Positions 38,590 to 51,690 of a stretch of DNA of 64,000 nt are shown one piece after another. The position numbers and the translations under genes are program-made. Within the stretch, counting starts at the first letter, position 1. Every line of letters starts with the position of its first letter. This DNA comes from Apostichopus japonicus. Its lineage: Eukaryota > Echinodermata > Holothuroidea > Aspidochirotida > Stichopodidae. The stretch covers positions 20,094,666 through 20,158,665 of the forward strand of contig NC_092579.1 of assembly GCF_037975245.1 (NCBI RefSeq), in the 5' to 3' direction. The notes under the pieces are model-generated. The model searched no databases, was not told the origin of the DNA, and worked only from the letters and a program-made list of their open reading frames with translations.

Positions 38590-38990
38590 ATAGGCGTAGG
38601 AGGCGGGGGCTGGGGGCTGCAGCCCGCCCCCAAGCAAATATTTTTGTGAAAATTCGGGCAATATGAGGAGAATTTTTCGGGCACCTACTGAAAGAAAAAT
38701 AAATTGCAATGTGTTTTTCATTGGTTAAACTTATGTTATTATTATTATCATTATTATTGTAACGAATTCCCGAAAATTTCTAACCGATATGGAACGGTAA
38801 TAACACGGCATTATGATTGTATGTAATTGGCATGCGATGCAATAACCGATGCATGCCTATATGATATGTAGATTTAAGATGTTGAACGCGCGCAAATGTT
38901 GAACTTTGCGCGCGAAAAATTTTGGTTATATTTTTCGGGTAAGTCGTTACAACCCCCCCCCCCAAATCAATCTGGGCTCCTACGCTTATG
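38590..38990. mobile_element. Short transposon with GGCGTAGGAG ends and 9-bp target duplication
   Basis: Ends ATAGGCGTAGGAG and CTCCTACGCTTAT are inverted repeats with one mismatch. The flanks carry the direct repeat ACCCCTACC at 38581-38589 and 38991-38999. G/C-runs lie just inside both ends. The 9-bp duplication is typical of Mutator-like elements. It is non-autonomous. Confidence 0.78.
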
Positions 38991-40396
38991 ACCCCTACCT
39001 TACGAATCCACCCAGAATGTGGAAAATTATTACTCTAGTTGGAATAGTATGATTATATACCCCTCCCCCAATCACAAGACCCTATAGTAATTAACGTCCC
39101 TGAGTAGACCCGCTATATTTTTGTTTATCAAGAATCAAGTCAGCTTGCATTATAAGGCCTTCAAGCGGTAAGATAAGATCCGTATACGAGGGCCAATTAT
39201 TCGAGATATGCAATTAATTCATTATTTTTTATTTTAAATTGTAACTCATACTATATAAGAGTTTGTTACTATGAATTTCGACGAACAAACAACCCGGTTT
39301 GCCGTAATGAGCCTACCGTAACTTATGAATTCCGTTCTCTAAATACAGTCTGTCGTGACGAGAAGTAGGCCCAGGGCCTGAATGGTTTATACACCAAACC
39401 TGAACGACCTGAGGGTCACAAGGCCCATACTTTTGAAAGTCCTGGATCTGCCACTGGCTATTTTGATGCGTCTATAGATTTACAGCTAGTACAGCGAAAT
39501 TTGAAATGGGGAATTACTGCAAATGAATACCCACATCTTGAAAATGACATTCATAGACTCCCGAAGAGCGGTGTGACAACTTTACATCATTTCTTAGTTG
39601 ATTAGAAGTGGAAACCGCTGTATAATCACCTCAGACCTTTCAGACAGTCTGTGCATACATTCCAAATTTTGTTCCAGTAAGCTATATTTAGTGGTTACAA
39701 AGAGGTTTTTTTTTTTCCATAGGCCTACATTTTTTCTTACTTTTGCAACGATTGTTGACTTTTTAATTACAATTTTATTTATTTTTATGTCATGAATACC
39801 AAACAGAGACCGTTACAAACAAGAAACTTTTATAAACTGGGTGGGCGGCCGAGGGCACATGTGGGCCACCATCATAGGCTCCGTCGCCTCTGCGTTTTGG
39901 TCACCAGTCTTGGTGGGAGATAACCTTATAAAAGAAATTGATGAGGCCCATGACGTATTGCGTGACCGTCATTGCAGACAATGGAAACATAGATGATTTT
40001 AATTCGATTATTTCCTTCCATTAATATATACATATTTTCATTGCTGTTTCTGAAATCATGTATATGTCAATTATTGCTAATGTGACGATGACTGAAAAGG
40101 AAATGATAAGAAATTGTTGATGCTAGGGCGCTAATTTCCTCCCATCATTGGCTAATAATCCGTTGGGGTTCAAGTTTGCCTTTTGTACAAGACGAATACT
40201 TTAGACAGTTATATCTTACAGAATGAAACATCATTTGAGGTTTCTTAGTTAAAGAAGATTTTGTGTGTATGTCTCCTGATGGTACGTGGTCCATTTCTGT
40301 TCTTTTTTTAAAACTTAATGTAGACGGTTATAAATATATACTGTTGCCCCTGACAGATGTTACAGCTACTAATCGTGACTGTCCATAATGTGAAAG

Positions 40397-40424
40397 CAGG
40401 GAGTTGTTATGGAACAACTTCCTG
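40397..40424. repeat. Stem-loop shared with 28565-28592
   Basis: CAGGGAGTTGTTATGGAACA then ACTTCCTG: the same 28-mer as at 28565 with one base changed in the right arm. Confidence 0.8.
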
Positions 40425-41344
40425 ATGAAACTAAAGGAGGGTGGAGAACACGTACGGTGGTGGAGAAGAGCTACATAGGGGAGCGACAGGGGAAGGATAG
40501 TTGGGCCACGGCTGATCGAAACATACTTCAGTCACCGCGATGCTCAGTGAACAAAAACAAAGGGGATTGGGGTTGTAAATTTAAAGGTATGCGTGTATTA
40601 ATTGGCCCCAAATATGCTAGATATTCAAATATGCTCACCTTTGGTCAAAATTCTTAAACTTTTTTATTACAACCTTCGAGGAAAATTTCCTCACTGGGAC
40701 ATTCAGTCATCCTTTCGTGTTCCTTAAAAATATCTGAGAACAATTTGAAGAGTAAAGACCTCCAGGAAAGTACTGTTTGAAAACTTCTAGCAATTATAGC
40801 GTGGTATAATTTTGGGCCTATACAGACTACGTTTAACTCTGTCGCATGGTAGACAGAAAAGGTATGCTGTGATTACCGTACATTACGCAATCCTGAAACC
40901 ATAGATATTACATTATTAGAATATTGTCAACACAAGTTGTAAAGATCCATGACATAAACTTAGGTGGGCATGATTTATAACTAGGCTAGTCGTAACAGTT
41001 TTTTTCTTTACGACATTGCTCCCCTCCCGCTGTTATCTTTTCCTTTTTTTCCCGTTCCAAGCTTGTAAATGTTGACTCATTTTGCAAGGGGTGAGCCGCT
41101 TCTCAGGTTTGGCTGCAATGAACACTAACGAAATCTATCAAGCTCAGTTTGCAGAGGATATCTAGTGACATGACAATATGATATATCTGTGGTCGATCCC
41201 CTTTCATCTCATTTGTTAGCACACGTTGTATGCTAACATCAACTTTTAGTGTAATATCAATCACACTGATCTCTGTCCTATTTACCGTCACGTTGGATAG
41301 GCGGTAATAGAATTTAACTTTCAGTGCCGTAGAATTACTTCAAG

Positions 41345-41515
41345 ATGTCGAAGTCTACGGATGATCTGTCGTCAACATGTCCTCTGTGTTACCAGGATGT
41401 TAAAATTTACGCAATTGGGTCTTGTGATCACACAATTTGTCACGTTTGTTCAACAAGAATGCGAGCGCTTTGCAAGCAGATGTATTGCCCAGTGTGTCGT
41501 GCAGATCTTAACCAG
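41345..41515 (+). CDS. ZNF598: ZNF598 exon 1 (RING finger)
   Basis: ATG in context CAAGATGTC, 57 codons ending CAG before gtagcc. The whole C3HC4 RING is in this exon. Confidence 0.93.
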
Positions 41516-44500
41516 GTAGCCTAACCTACGGCGTAGACCTAGACTAAGTTAGTAACGGCTACAGTAGTTAGGCCTAGCCTGCATAGTAGAACTAGTAGTA
41601 GTAGATTATATGTAATTTTTACGCTATATTCCCTACGTTTGTGTACTCACACACATAGACAATGTAGTTGCTGTTTGAATATCGTTCTGATGTATTTCAC
41701 CCGGGTTAGGCCTAAGCCTACTTCGCCTGATCAAAACGGGTCAACTCAAACTGCCCCAACCTAACCAGTCAGGAACAACTGTTAGAGAACAAGAAAACAC
41801 CAGCTTCATATTTATTTTTGCATCATTTTCATATTTTTCTATTAGTATTATGGCAATTATGGATAGATTCAGTACAGATAGTTTCAGGTTAATTGTCCAT
41901 ATAATGAATTAAATTTTCTATAATAATCTCCAAAGAATTGGTTTCAGGAATGGGTGGCACTCAGAAATTTTTTCCAATCCTTGTACTTGACCGATTCCCT
42001 CAATCAGACTGGTTCAGATTCTTTAACCGATTATCTTTAAGCATTTCACTAGTCTAGAATGTTGGAGAAGGAATTCAAATCCTACATATCTTGATTATAG
42101 TTGTCCAACCCAATCCCTTAGAGCACATGTTGAAGTAGTACTCCAAACTTTCTGAATGTTAATCTCAAAAGCTCAAAATAATAAGTGAGTATGGCATGAT
42201 GACAACATTGTCAATTGTTCTTATTTCTTAATACTGGAAAATGGCAAGATTTGGTATGTACATTATTTTGTCAGAATTGCACGTTATTGAATGTTCATAA
42301 TCACCTAAACTAAAAATAGGATACAACAGTTTTTGCGATTATATTCCATCTCACATAATAATAATAATAATAATAATAATAATCAGCAGTTATTTTACAA
42401 CGCTTAAGCGACCAAAAATGTGGGAGAAACCCGCAATGGTTTATGGATTACAACTTAAAAGTTGGGTGGCTTCGAATTCAACATTTTAAACTCGAATTTG
42501 GAATCTTTTCAATTTAAAGAGGAAATTTAAGATGGGAAAACCGTAGATTGCTCTTGGAATGAAAAACCCACCTTACTATGACCCAGCCGGGCATCGAACC
42601 CGGAACATCCCGATTGCTAAGCCTCAGTGCTCCAAATGCCACTGCTTTTATCCACACCGCCACAGCACCGGTATTACATAACCTCATAACCTGACTAGAG
42701 GATATTTGAATCTACTATGCTCATTGCAAAGCCTGTAGGTTACATATTTGGAAAGCCCTATTTGAATGATGGATTTGAAAGTTTATGCACTATTTCTTTG
42801 TCTTTTCATATTGATTCTTCTATCCTTTCAGGTGGTATTCATGAACAAGCATCATTTGTTCAAGGGCATCATCACTCACCGCTTCCCCCGTGATCGAGAC
42901 ACAAAGATTTTCTTCCAGAATAACAGAGTCAGATTGGAGTTCAATAAATTACTACAGCATCAGTGCGCACTCTGTCTAACCAGAAATTCGGAGGGAACTT
43001 TCAAAATGCTGCAAGATCACATGAGGAAAGATCATGAGCTTTTCTACTGTGAACTTTGCCTGGAACATCTGAAGGTAACAATTTGCTTTTATAAAAATGA
43101 TCAAGTCACAACTGGAGCAACTTGAGTATATCGTGCCCTGGATTCCTTTTTGAACTTTCCATTCCCCAACTCCAGTCCCTCCTGGACTTGATCAAGCATC
43201 TCTTATCTTTGATTGCTGTACACCTCTTCATTGTGGACAGTTGATCTTGTTTACTGCCCTCTAACTGGTATTATTATTATTTGAGATGCCACATAGAGTG
43301 AAGATTTATTTTGCAGATTTATGTCAACCTTAACTTATGCATACATTAGTATTTCTATTATAAGTATGATAGCTAATATATAACAACAATAAATAAAAAT
43401 CATAAAGAATTAATGATTTAGATGGAAAGTTGAATTTAGAAGTTTACAAGAAAATGGCAATAAAGGTGAACTTCCTGATCCCTAAAATTTTTTTTCTATT
43501 TAACATTGCAGATCTTTACGTCAGAGAGAAAATGTTACCCCCGCAAGGATCTGGCACAACACAGGAGGAAAGGTGATGCAGATGATACATCATACAAAGG
43601 CCATCCTCTCTGTGAGTTCTGTGATAAGAGATACTTTGACAATGATGAACTTTTAAAACATCTTAGGAGGGATCACTACTTCTGTCATTTCTGCGAGAGC
43701 TCTGGAGTCAGTAACCAATATTACGAGTAAGTTTCAGTACTTAATCTACATAATACTTGGGGTGGGTGAGGGGGAGGGAAGGGTAATGTAGCATTCAAAT
43801 TTTGTGAAGCACTTTCCTGTGTACAGAAAACTGCTATATATTAAAACTGCACGTGTACAGCAATTTCCCTGTTTTGCAAAAGGCATTTTGCTAGATGCAA
43901 AATAAGATAAATTATTCCTTGATCTTGTTATATGTTGCAGCACTTGGTTAAAGCTTTTGGTATCAATAACCAGCATCATTTTAGTTTCAATACTTAATTT
44001 GCAGAATACTACTGCAGGGGGAGCACAACAGTTTCTTCCCAATGCAAAAGCAACCAGTTGCAGCCACATGCCATTAACATTCATCCAAAGTCTCTGGAGT
44101 AGAGTTGTGGTGAATAGATTCTGCAGTGGAGTGAGCACATGTTGGGACACAAAATGTGATGCTGTCGTCCTTCCATCGCTGCCCTGCAGTGGTCTCTTTC
44201 CCCACAAGCTATAATTTTCAAAATTAGTAGAAGGGGGGGGGGTGGGGGAAGAGAGAGAAATAGTATTGGCCTGGCAGGCAATTAATTTAATTTTCACCTC
44301 TAAATGAAACTATTTTTCTCACTTCTAATGACCTTCACTTACTTCACTCCTCACTTACCTGTCTCCTCACATGAAAGTCACTTTAGCCCTACCATGTCTA
44401 GAGCACCCGGTTACGTTTTAGCACAGTATATTTGCTCGCCGATCATCCCATTCCAGTCTACCGCCCCCTTCCTCATTCTAAATACCCACAGTGTCTGGAG

Positions 44501-47500
44501 TACTTAATGAGAACTGTAGAAATTAAAAGTTAATGCTGAGCTACCTTTTGTGAAGGATCTACTTTATCTTATTTACCAGAAGCACATCTTCAATCGAGAT
44601 CGGATGATGAATATCATCTTGTTCCGTCACATTGGAAAGCGGCCCAGCGACTGTTTTAATTTTTATTTGACATTATTTTTTGGTTTGTTTGTTGAATTAC
44701 TGCAATTTTCAAATTTGCAAACCAATTATTACTCTTCGGTTCAAAACTGACCTTCCTGTAATCTGCCAATTACTGTATTTCAACTCATAAAGCCCATAAC
44801 TCTCCTCAAAGACATCTTTGTTTTCAAATGCCATCCTTTGTGTTTTGTGTCCAAAGTCTGACATGTGACCCGGTTGAATAATAGCAGGCATTTTCATCAA
44901 ATTCATTTTTTTTTTCATTTGGACATGAGTATCTCAGTTAATACATGTACTACCGGTAGGCAGAAATTGCTCTCATTAAACTAAGTTCAGTTTGTTTGAG
45001 ATTGACTTGGTAGGTGGTAGGTAATTAAGGCTTTATTTTGCCAAGTTTTACCATTAGTGATTTGTAATCGTCTTTTGTATTAATTAACGTTATGCTCAGT
45101 GCATGAAACTCTCTCTTAACAAACATGCCTCGAATAACTTCCACTGGCCTATTACCTCGTAATACCTGTCTTAACTCATACATGGAGCATCAAAGTACTG
45201 TACAGGCAAATCACAAGTATTGAGATTCTGTAACTATGCTGCTCAAGCCCATGGAAGCAGCTTTGCATAAAAAGGCATTTATTAATACTAAATATCATTT
45301 TTGGGAGTAATGCTACTGTAATGGAGCTTAAAAATGCAAAGAGCTTCTCATTATAGGGAGATTAATGAGCTACCACTGTGATATATATATATAAATTTAT
45401 TCACCATCTGCAGGTGCCAAAACTTTAAAATGTGACAAAGGTTAAAAAATTTATAGAAAATATTGCAGTTCCTCTCAGAACTTTACATGGCAACTGATGC
45501 TTAGTTTTTGAGAAAAGTACAATAGTACTATGTCGCAAGGAATGATTGATCATGATATTGAAGCCTGCTAATAGTGAATAGTTTGTCTCAGACTGTCAGT
45601 AGCAGCTTTCAAACCCAAAGTACAAAACAGTATTGAATTGAATTAAATTTATTGTCCGCAATCCGAAATTTGGCTTACACAGGTTGTAAACGGTGGAAAA
45701 AATGCAATATTATAGTATAGGTATCAATATACTGCGATACACATACAGAATACAAACATATATTCAACAAGTCCTATAAATACGAAACTTATCTTCTCAC
45801 TTGTGAATTGAGTATATGGATAGAATTAGGCACAAATGAGTATCTGTAGCGGGCCCTAAGTGTACGTGGTGGGTATAAACGCAGTCCAGAGCGGTTGTAA
45901 ATGTAGTGCTCAAACAAGGGGTGTGTTGGGTCTTGCATGATTTGTTTCACTTGAATGCAGACCCTCTCATGATACAAGCACTCTAACAAAGGTAAGTGAA
46001 CAGCAATTAACCTGCTGAGCAACTTTCCTAGATTGCTCAAGCATCTTCACATCGATTCTTGTAACAATTTATGTTATACATCAGAACACTTTGAATAAGG
46101 GATGGATTTATAGAACAAGGTCATGATTGTTTTATCCACTCTGAGGTTGTACAGTTTTCTCAAGAAATACAGCCTCTGATTTATGCGCCTGACATTAAAC
46201 AATATCTGGCAGAGTGCCAGCAGTTGGTGCACTAGCAATGAATAATTTACAGTGTGTTGGAGTTATCCCCTGAAGGATTGATTTTTTCTAAATATTGACA
46301 AATTCTGTGGTTTTGTAAACAAACAAAAATTTGCGATTGCAATTGTGTAGTAATTTTGCCCGCTTGTATAATTTATATATAAATATATAGTTTATGCAAC
46401 ACTGGGTAATATATTCCCTGGACAGGTTAAACAACTTGTTCTCTATACTGGTACTTCTAATGTACCTTACAGTATTAAGTACAAGGACCTTGTTTCCAGT
46501 TTACATTAGAACTATAAATGTTTTTCATGTGAAAATTGGCAAGGAAGCACTAAGCCAGTCAGCAATATAAATATTGTGCTATATATGCAAAACCATAAAA
46601 AATATCTCTGGACCAATAACAACCAGTGCTACTGTATGGCTGACTGTATAAAGGCGATGGTGGTATTAGGAGCAAATGAAACGTAGCATCTGGGAGGTTT
46701 GTGGGTTCAGACACCCCTGGCCACCCAAAGCAAGTTGGGGTTTTCACCAGGAGATATCCAAGGTTTCACCATCTGACATGGTCTTACAAATCGGGTAACC
46801 ACCCGACATCAACTGTAAGTTGCCAGCCATTTGTCGTAGAGCACCTCAATCCTGTCAAGAAGCTGGTTAAATTGAAGCTGGTTATTTGTCTTTATCATTT
46901 CAGTGACTATGGCAACCTGAAAGACCATTTCCAGGACAGCCATTACCTCTGTGAGGAAGCAGATTGCCAATTCGAACAGTTCAGTCATGCGTTTGCAAGT
47001 GACATCGACTTAAAGGCACATCGAGCAGCCGTCCACAGTAAGACTTTCTCCAAGTTTCAGGCCAGACAGAATCGTCAAATAGATGTCGAAATTAATCTCC
47101 CCCCGAGAACGAGAGACAGGCGTGGAGGTGAGTTACTTCGTTGTGCGTAATCAAATGTCTTTAGGTAGACAGACATTGTAGATATTGGTTTACAGCAGCT
47201 GTTTGAGTTTGGTCGACAATTTTCACAAACCTGCAGAGTAGTACTCTTAATAAGATTGCAATTGATCAAACTGAGACACTGTGCTAGAGTTTGAAGGTTC
47301 AAGGAATCAAATGAAGGTTCAAGAGTAGGTAATTACTGAACTTGATTCAATCCTGAACATTTTGAACATACTTAGCATTAAGCACAGATTTTCAGACAAC
47401 ATGGAAAGTGTGAGATGTTGAATGTTTACTTTAGTTTTTGAAAATGAAACTTGGCTTGCAAGCTAATGAACTCTAGCTATTTTAATGCAATTCCATTGAT

Positions 47501-50127
47501 ATAAGATTTTACTATAAAACAGGACCCTCCCCCCACCCCCACCCCCACCCCCCCAAAAGAAAAAAATGTATCAAAATTAAACTCAAAAAGCTGCTTTAAT
47601 TATACAGTGGAAAAGATGAGTTGCCTTGTTGTAGATTTATGTAATTCGTATACCTTGTCATAAATATTTTTTGGTGCAGTAGCTACGTATGAATATGAGA
47701 CATCTTGTACCAATTACATGTTTAGGTATATACATACAAAATTGGAAATTTCAGTAGAAAACTGGAGCAGGATGATTGGATTACAAAGTATTTAACATTT
47801 CTTTTGCAGTAAAGGTTTGAATGTTTATTCAGAGCACATTTGCATTTGGTAAATTTACATATCGGAGGAAATCTGGATATCTTTACTCCTCTCTCTCGGT
47901 CAGTCTACTGTGAAATTCATGGATTCATTTTGACTTAAGGACCCATAGTTGACCATAACTCCCAATCCTTGTCATTTTGGTATTCTGTTCTCCATTGTCA
48001 GTGTTACTTTATACTAATTCATTGTTCACCCTTCTTTTACCTGCAGGAGGTCCAACTGTTGGACGAGGTAGAGCGCACCTCTTAAGGTAAGGCCTCCCAG
48101 AAATTACTTCTTCCCTTTCCTTAAAAGAACTTGTCCATAAATTTATATAAGTACTTTTTTTTTTTTTTTGAGGACTGTTTCTTTTTGCAAGAACCAGGCT
48201 ACAAAAGCATATACCCCCAAAATTACAGTATCAAACAATACTATATACTCACTGACCAAAAACTTAAGAGTAATTGGGAAAATGATAGAAAGTTGCTGTT
48301 AACTTTTGTTCTGTAACCAACACCTCAAAGAGTGACTTTATTCCTCACAAAACGACACCTCGGATATTTTTACTGTTGGCGTTTTCTTTAACATTATACC
48401 TAACTGATAGTGCAGCAATGCTGCCACTACATGGGAAATTAGACAGCCAACTTTGATTCATGCTTGTAACAGAGCTGAACTAAACTGTTCATGGCCAAAC
48501 TCTGGGTCGTAAGTCATTTTAAAAATTGTTCGGTCACCCTCTGCAACTCTCTTGACCATCTCATTTCAGAGATGACGATGATGAGGAGGACACTCTGAGG
48601 GCGATGCAGGCATCCCTGCAAACATCCAGAGCAGAAGAGGAAAGCAAAAGGAGACAGAAGGAGGAGAAAGTGCGGAAAAAGAATAACAACAGAAAAGCAC
48701 CGGACGAAGTCTACGAACAACCGTATACGGACGTACGGTTGAGTGATCCAAGTTTTGAGGAGAGTGCCAAACCCAGGAGAAACCATTCCAAAGTCCAGGC
48801 TGTTGAAAAGACGGGACACGAGGATGGTAAAACTAAAGAGGAAGAAAATGTCAATGTGCCGGTTGTAAGAACTGACCGAGATTTCCCCAAACTGCTCGAC
48901 CAGGAGGTTGATCAAACTACTCCCTTAGTGTCGTCCTGGGGTAAGCCCAAGATGCGAGTCGATGACTTTCCCGGTTTGAAACCGTCCGCTGCCACCACAC
49001 CATCTTCTTCCCAGTCACAGACTTCAGGCAGCTGGCGACCCCAGAAGGTGGGTTCCCTCAGCGAGTACCCCGTCTTGAGCGGTGGTGGAACCACGACGAC
49101 AACGAAGACTGGGGGAAGCTCAAAGGCTGCAAAGACAGCTACCGTGTCTCAGAATGTGCAATCCAAGCCACACAATTCCAAGGGTGGTGATTCTCGTCAG
49201 GGTCAGTCTGTCCCTAGGCAAGTACCCCCTCCTAGTAGTGCCCCTAAGAAGAAGCAAGTAGCAACTAACAGTCAGCCTCCTAAATTCAAAGCGAAGCCAG
49301 GAGAGTTTCCGTCTCTGAGTTCCATCGCGACATTTCTGAAAAACGATTCCGTACCCAACAGGCATCCGGAGAATGTCACCGACGGGCGTCAGTCAGAGTG
49401 GAAGAGGCCGACGGTAGAGAGACATACTGCGCCACCTAAAAAAGAACCAAAGCAAAAGGCACCATCGGTGGGTGCCAAGACGGAACAGGTTCACAGTTCC
49501 ATGAGACCCCCTCCTGGGTTCGGTAGTCAACCCCCTGGTTTCCCATCTGGCCCGCCACCAGGATTTGGATCCATGATAGCCAACACTACACAATTTCAAC
49601 AACAGTCATCCTTTGTTCCCCCGGAGGATTACAAAGACCGCAACCGCGCGCTCGTCCACAGGATCAGGAAATGCCTGAAAGACAAAGATGGCGGATTTGA
49701 TCTATTCAGAACTCTCTCCGGACAGTTCAGAACGAACCTTCTCACTGCGCAGGATTATTACGACAAGTGCCTCATTCTGCTGGGGGATAACTTCAAGAAG
49801 ATATTCGAGGAGCTGGTCAGCCTCCTCCCAGACGTTGAGAAGCAGCAAGAACTCTTGAGAGTCCACAACGAAAGATCGTCGTGCAAGAAGAGCCATCAGC
49901 CCGACCCAGGCGTTTTAAAGATCAGCAAGAACAGTAGCAATGCCGCCTGGAAGGACACCCCCCAGAACAAACACAAAACCTGCACCCAGTGCCGTCAGAT
50001 GGTCCTCCTGAAAGACTTTGAGGACCATCTCAACACTCATCAAGACTTCCCCGCCTTGACTTCGTCCGCTCCGGTGAAAGCAAAATCTGGATTCCAGTCA
50101 CAGTCTGCCTGGGGAAGGATGAAGTAA
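41345..50127 (+). CDS. ZNF598: E3 ubiquitin ligase ZNF598 (ribosome-collision sensor), six exons, complete
   Basis: ZNF598 binds collided ribosomes and ubiquitinates small-subunit proteins (eS10, uS10), starting ribosome quality control; it also recruits GIGYF-4EHP. Exons are 41345-41515, 42832-43074, 43512-43726, 46904-47127, 48047-48086 and 48570-50127, all GT/AG and in frame, giving 816 residues (human about 900). The RING is at residues 12-51 (CPLC, CDHTICHVC, CPVC). C2H2-type fingers occupy about 102-275 and include HPLCEFCDKRYFDNDELLKH, near-identical to human. A basic, low-complexity middle holds DFPxL/EFPSL motifs, and three PPGF motifs at about 612-630 suit GYF-domain binding. A helical region (EDYKDRNRALVHRIRKCL) and a final CxxC...H finger at about 769-788 follow, as in vertebrates. 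The stop lies inside a GTAAGT donor-like site. Confidence 0.96.
42355..42670 (-). mobile_element. tRNA-derived SINE of a second family
   Basis: On the minus strand the head at 42670-42575 has an A-box-like TGTGGCGGTGTGGATAAAAG and a B-box GGGTTCGATGCCCGG. The body ends in a simple (ATT)n tail at 42356-42384, the normal 3' end of a SINE. It lies in ZNF598 intron 1, antisense to the gene, and its sequence differs from the two SINEs near the G-alpha gene. Confidence 0.8.
42832..43074 (+). CDS. ZNF598: ZNF598 exon 2
   Basis: After ATCCTTTCAG; 81 codons; ends CTGAAG before gtaaca. Encodes VVFMNKHHLF and the first finger pair (CALC, HMRKDHELFYCELCLEHLK). Confidence 0.94.
43512..43726 (+). CDS. ZNF598: ZNF598 exon 3
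   Basis: After CATTGCAG; ends before gtaagt in phase 2. Encodes IFTSERKCYPRKDLAQHRRK and HLRRDHYFCHFC, highly conserved in the family. Confidence 0.96.
43727..46903 (+). other. ZNF598 intron 3
   Basis: 3.2 kb with no host exon. Holds a LINE fragment (about 45640-46200, minus strand) and a G-run at about 44234-44249. A 183-codon minus-strand open frame at 43746-44297 shows no domain. Confidence 0.65.
45640..46200 (-). mobile_element. LINE retrotransposon 3' fragment (end of ORF2 and tail)
   Basis: On the minus strand, about 46166-46076 encodes INQRLYFLRKLYNLRVDKTI, the stretch after the reverse-transcriptase domain (RLYFLR...FYKS). The frame then breaks. 46040-45789 encodes the usual ORF2 C terminus (HPLFEHYIYNRSGLRLYPPR, RYRYSFVPNSIHILNS) and a stop. 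A 3' tail follows, ending AATAAATTTAATTCAATTCA near 45640. It is 5'-truncated and frameshifted, so dead. I cannot tell CR1/L2-like from other clades by eye. Confidence 0.8.
46904..47127 (+). CDS. ZNF598: ZNF598 exon 4
   Basis: After ATCATTTCAG; first base completes Asp. Encodes YGNLKDHFQDSHYLCEE and AFASDIDLKAHRAAVHSK; ends before gtgagt in phase 1. Confidence 0.95.
48047..48086 (+). CDS. ZNF598: ZNF598 exon 5 (40-nt microexon)
   Basis: After TACCTGCAG, ends before gtaagg. Encodes GGPTVGRGRAHLL. It is needed to join exons 4 and 6 in frame. Confidence 0.8.
48570..50127 (+). CDS. ZNF598: ZNF598 exon 6 (C-terminal half)
   Basis: After CATTTCAG; 519 codons plus the stop TAA. Holds the low-complexity middle, three PPGF motifs, the helical region and the last zinc finger. 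Ends SAWGRMK. Confidence 0.95.
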
Positions 50128-51684
50128 GTGGCAGTAGGTGTAAGTGATTCAAGATAAATACCAAAGTCGTGGAGAAGTCTAAAGTTGTCCACACCAGCAA
50201 CTTTTTAGTCATTTTTTTTATTTCATTTTTTTTTTCATTATTATAATTTTTGCGTTCTATTGGTTTGACTTTACATTGGTAGGGGATTTTAACCGAGAAA
50301 TGTAACCACTTTTGGGTGGCACGGATCACAAACCTGTCATAACAAAGATTAGTTGCTCTTACAAGTGCTGTTTTTCATATTGCATAGAACCAGATATTCT
50401 CAATAGTTGAAACTTAGATTACAGTCGGGTTCATGAAATGAAAACGGTCCAAAATCAGGTTGACACTGACCGTTAAGACCACAGGGCTTCACTTCGCCCT
50501 ACCATGTGTGCTTTTTGTAAACCTAGGTTTTTGTGAGATTGTGGCACCTCCGAGCCCTTTAACTCAAACCAGTGTTAACCTCTGGAAACTGGTAGACAAA
50601 TTGATTTAGAACCCCTGGTAAAGCACATGATGTTATTCAGAATGTGACAGTAGAATTGAACTAACACAATGCAGGACAGTTACATTTGCAAATTGTTGAT
50701 CAACATGCTTGCCTTCAAAAACATACTTCTAGGGACAGATATGTGGGTACTTGCCCTCCTCTAGCATTTATGATGCAGTCGTTTCAGACAATTGGAAAGT
50801 GTTAAGCAGTCAAAAGCAGCATCCAAGGGTTTTATCCAGATCAGGTTATTTCGTTTCACGCATTTTAATCTTAAAATTATTCTGAATATTTGCCTCATCC
50901 TGCTTCCCACATAAGAGCATGTTTTCCTCTCACTTATCATGTTGTGGCGTTTGACCTTTTGTAGAAATTTATCCTCTTCTCCTTGAAGATATTTATGTAA
51001 TGAAGATCTGATTCACCTTGTAAATATAGGACACTTCAAAGTGGAGGATTTAAAACAGACATTTTAATGGACAAGTAAGTCTTGATGACCTTTGTTGTAG
51101 TGTTTAGAATTACATGGATTTATCAAACTGTGTGAAGCAATTCATTGGCCTATACAGAGGAGGTGACATGCTTTGTAGGCACACATATTCCATATGGCTG
51201 AAATTTTTATAACAAATACGGAAAAATTAAAGCTCGGTCGTCAACAAAATTGTTGTCAAAATGATGGGAACGTTGGCACCATTTTGCTTCAGAGCCCACT
51301 TCTCGGAAGAGAGGGGCGGCGTCACAGTTTGGAATTTTGGCTCTGGACCTGTTAATGACAGCTTTAAATTTGCCTTAAAGGAGCATTCCAGACTTATCAA
51401 AATGCCAGAAATATGTAGATGTGCTGTGCTCAGAGAACTTAACTTTTGTGTTTGACTGTGACTTAGCAACATGACATTTCTCCCTAATAGATGCTGCATA
51501 AGGAGTTTGATTAGAGTTTGCAATGGAAGATTTGGATTTTCTGTTAGAAGTAGTATTTAATGTTTTAATTTGTGCAAGGGTTGGGAAGGGATTCGGTGGG
51601 AAAGTTTTCATTTTTTTTTTGGAGTCTTGGATGATTATAATCACAACTCATGAACTGCAGTTGAATGGCATGTTTTAAGTGTTG

Positions 51685-51690
51685 AATAAA
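51685..51690 (+). promoter_or_regulatory. Candidate poly(A) signal of ZNF598
   Basis: AATAAA followed by A-rich sequence, about 1.56 kb after the stop. Other signals could be used. Confidence 0.3.

Larger units (their letters stand above)
37434..41344. other. Divergent intergenic region between synaptogyrin and ZNF598
   Basis: 3.9 kb separating the two start codons, which face away from each other. It should hold both promoters. I see no clear TATA box near either start. It contains two short transposons (38111-38570 and 38590-38990), a stem-loop at 40397-40424, and a 249-bp open frame at 40409-40657 with no family resemblance. Confidence 0.6.

Noticed and set aside
40409-40657. 82-codon open frame between synaptogyrin and ZNF598
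   Set aside because: Begins inside the shared stem-loop and shows no family features.
43746-44297. 183-codon minus-strand open frame in ZNF598 intron 3
   Set aside because: No domain, low-complexity start, and a competing open frame on the other strand; may be part of an unrecognised repeat.
48514-49896. Minus-strand open frames of 60-133 codons opposite ZNF598 exon 6
   Set aside because: Antisense shadows of a real coding exon with GC-richer composition.
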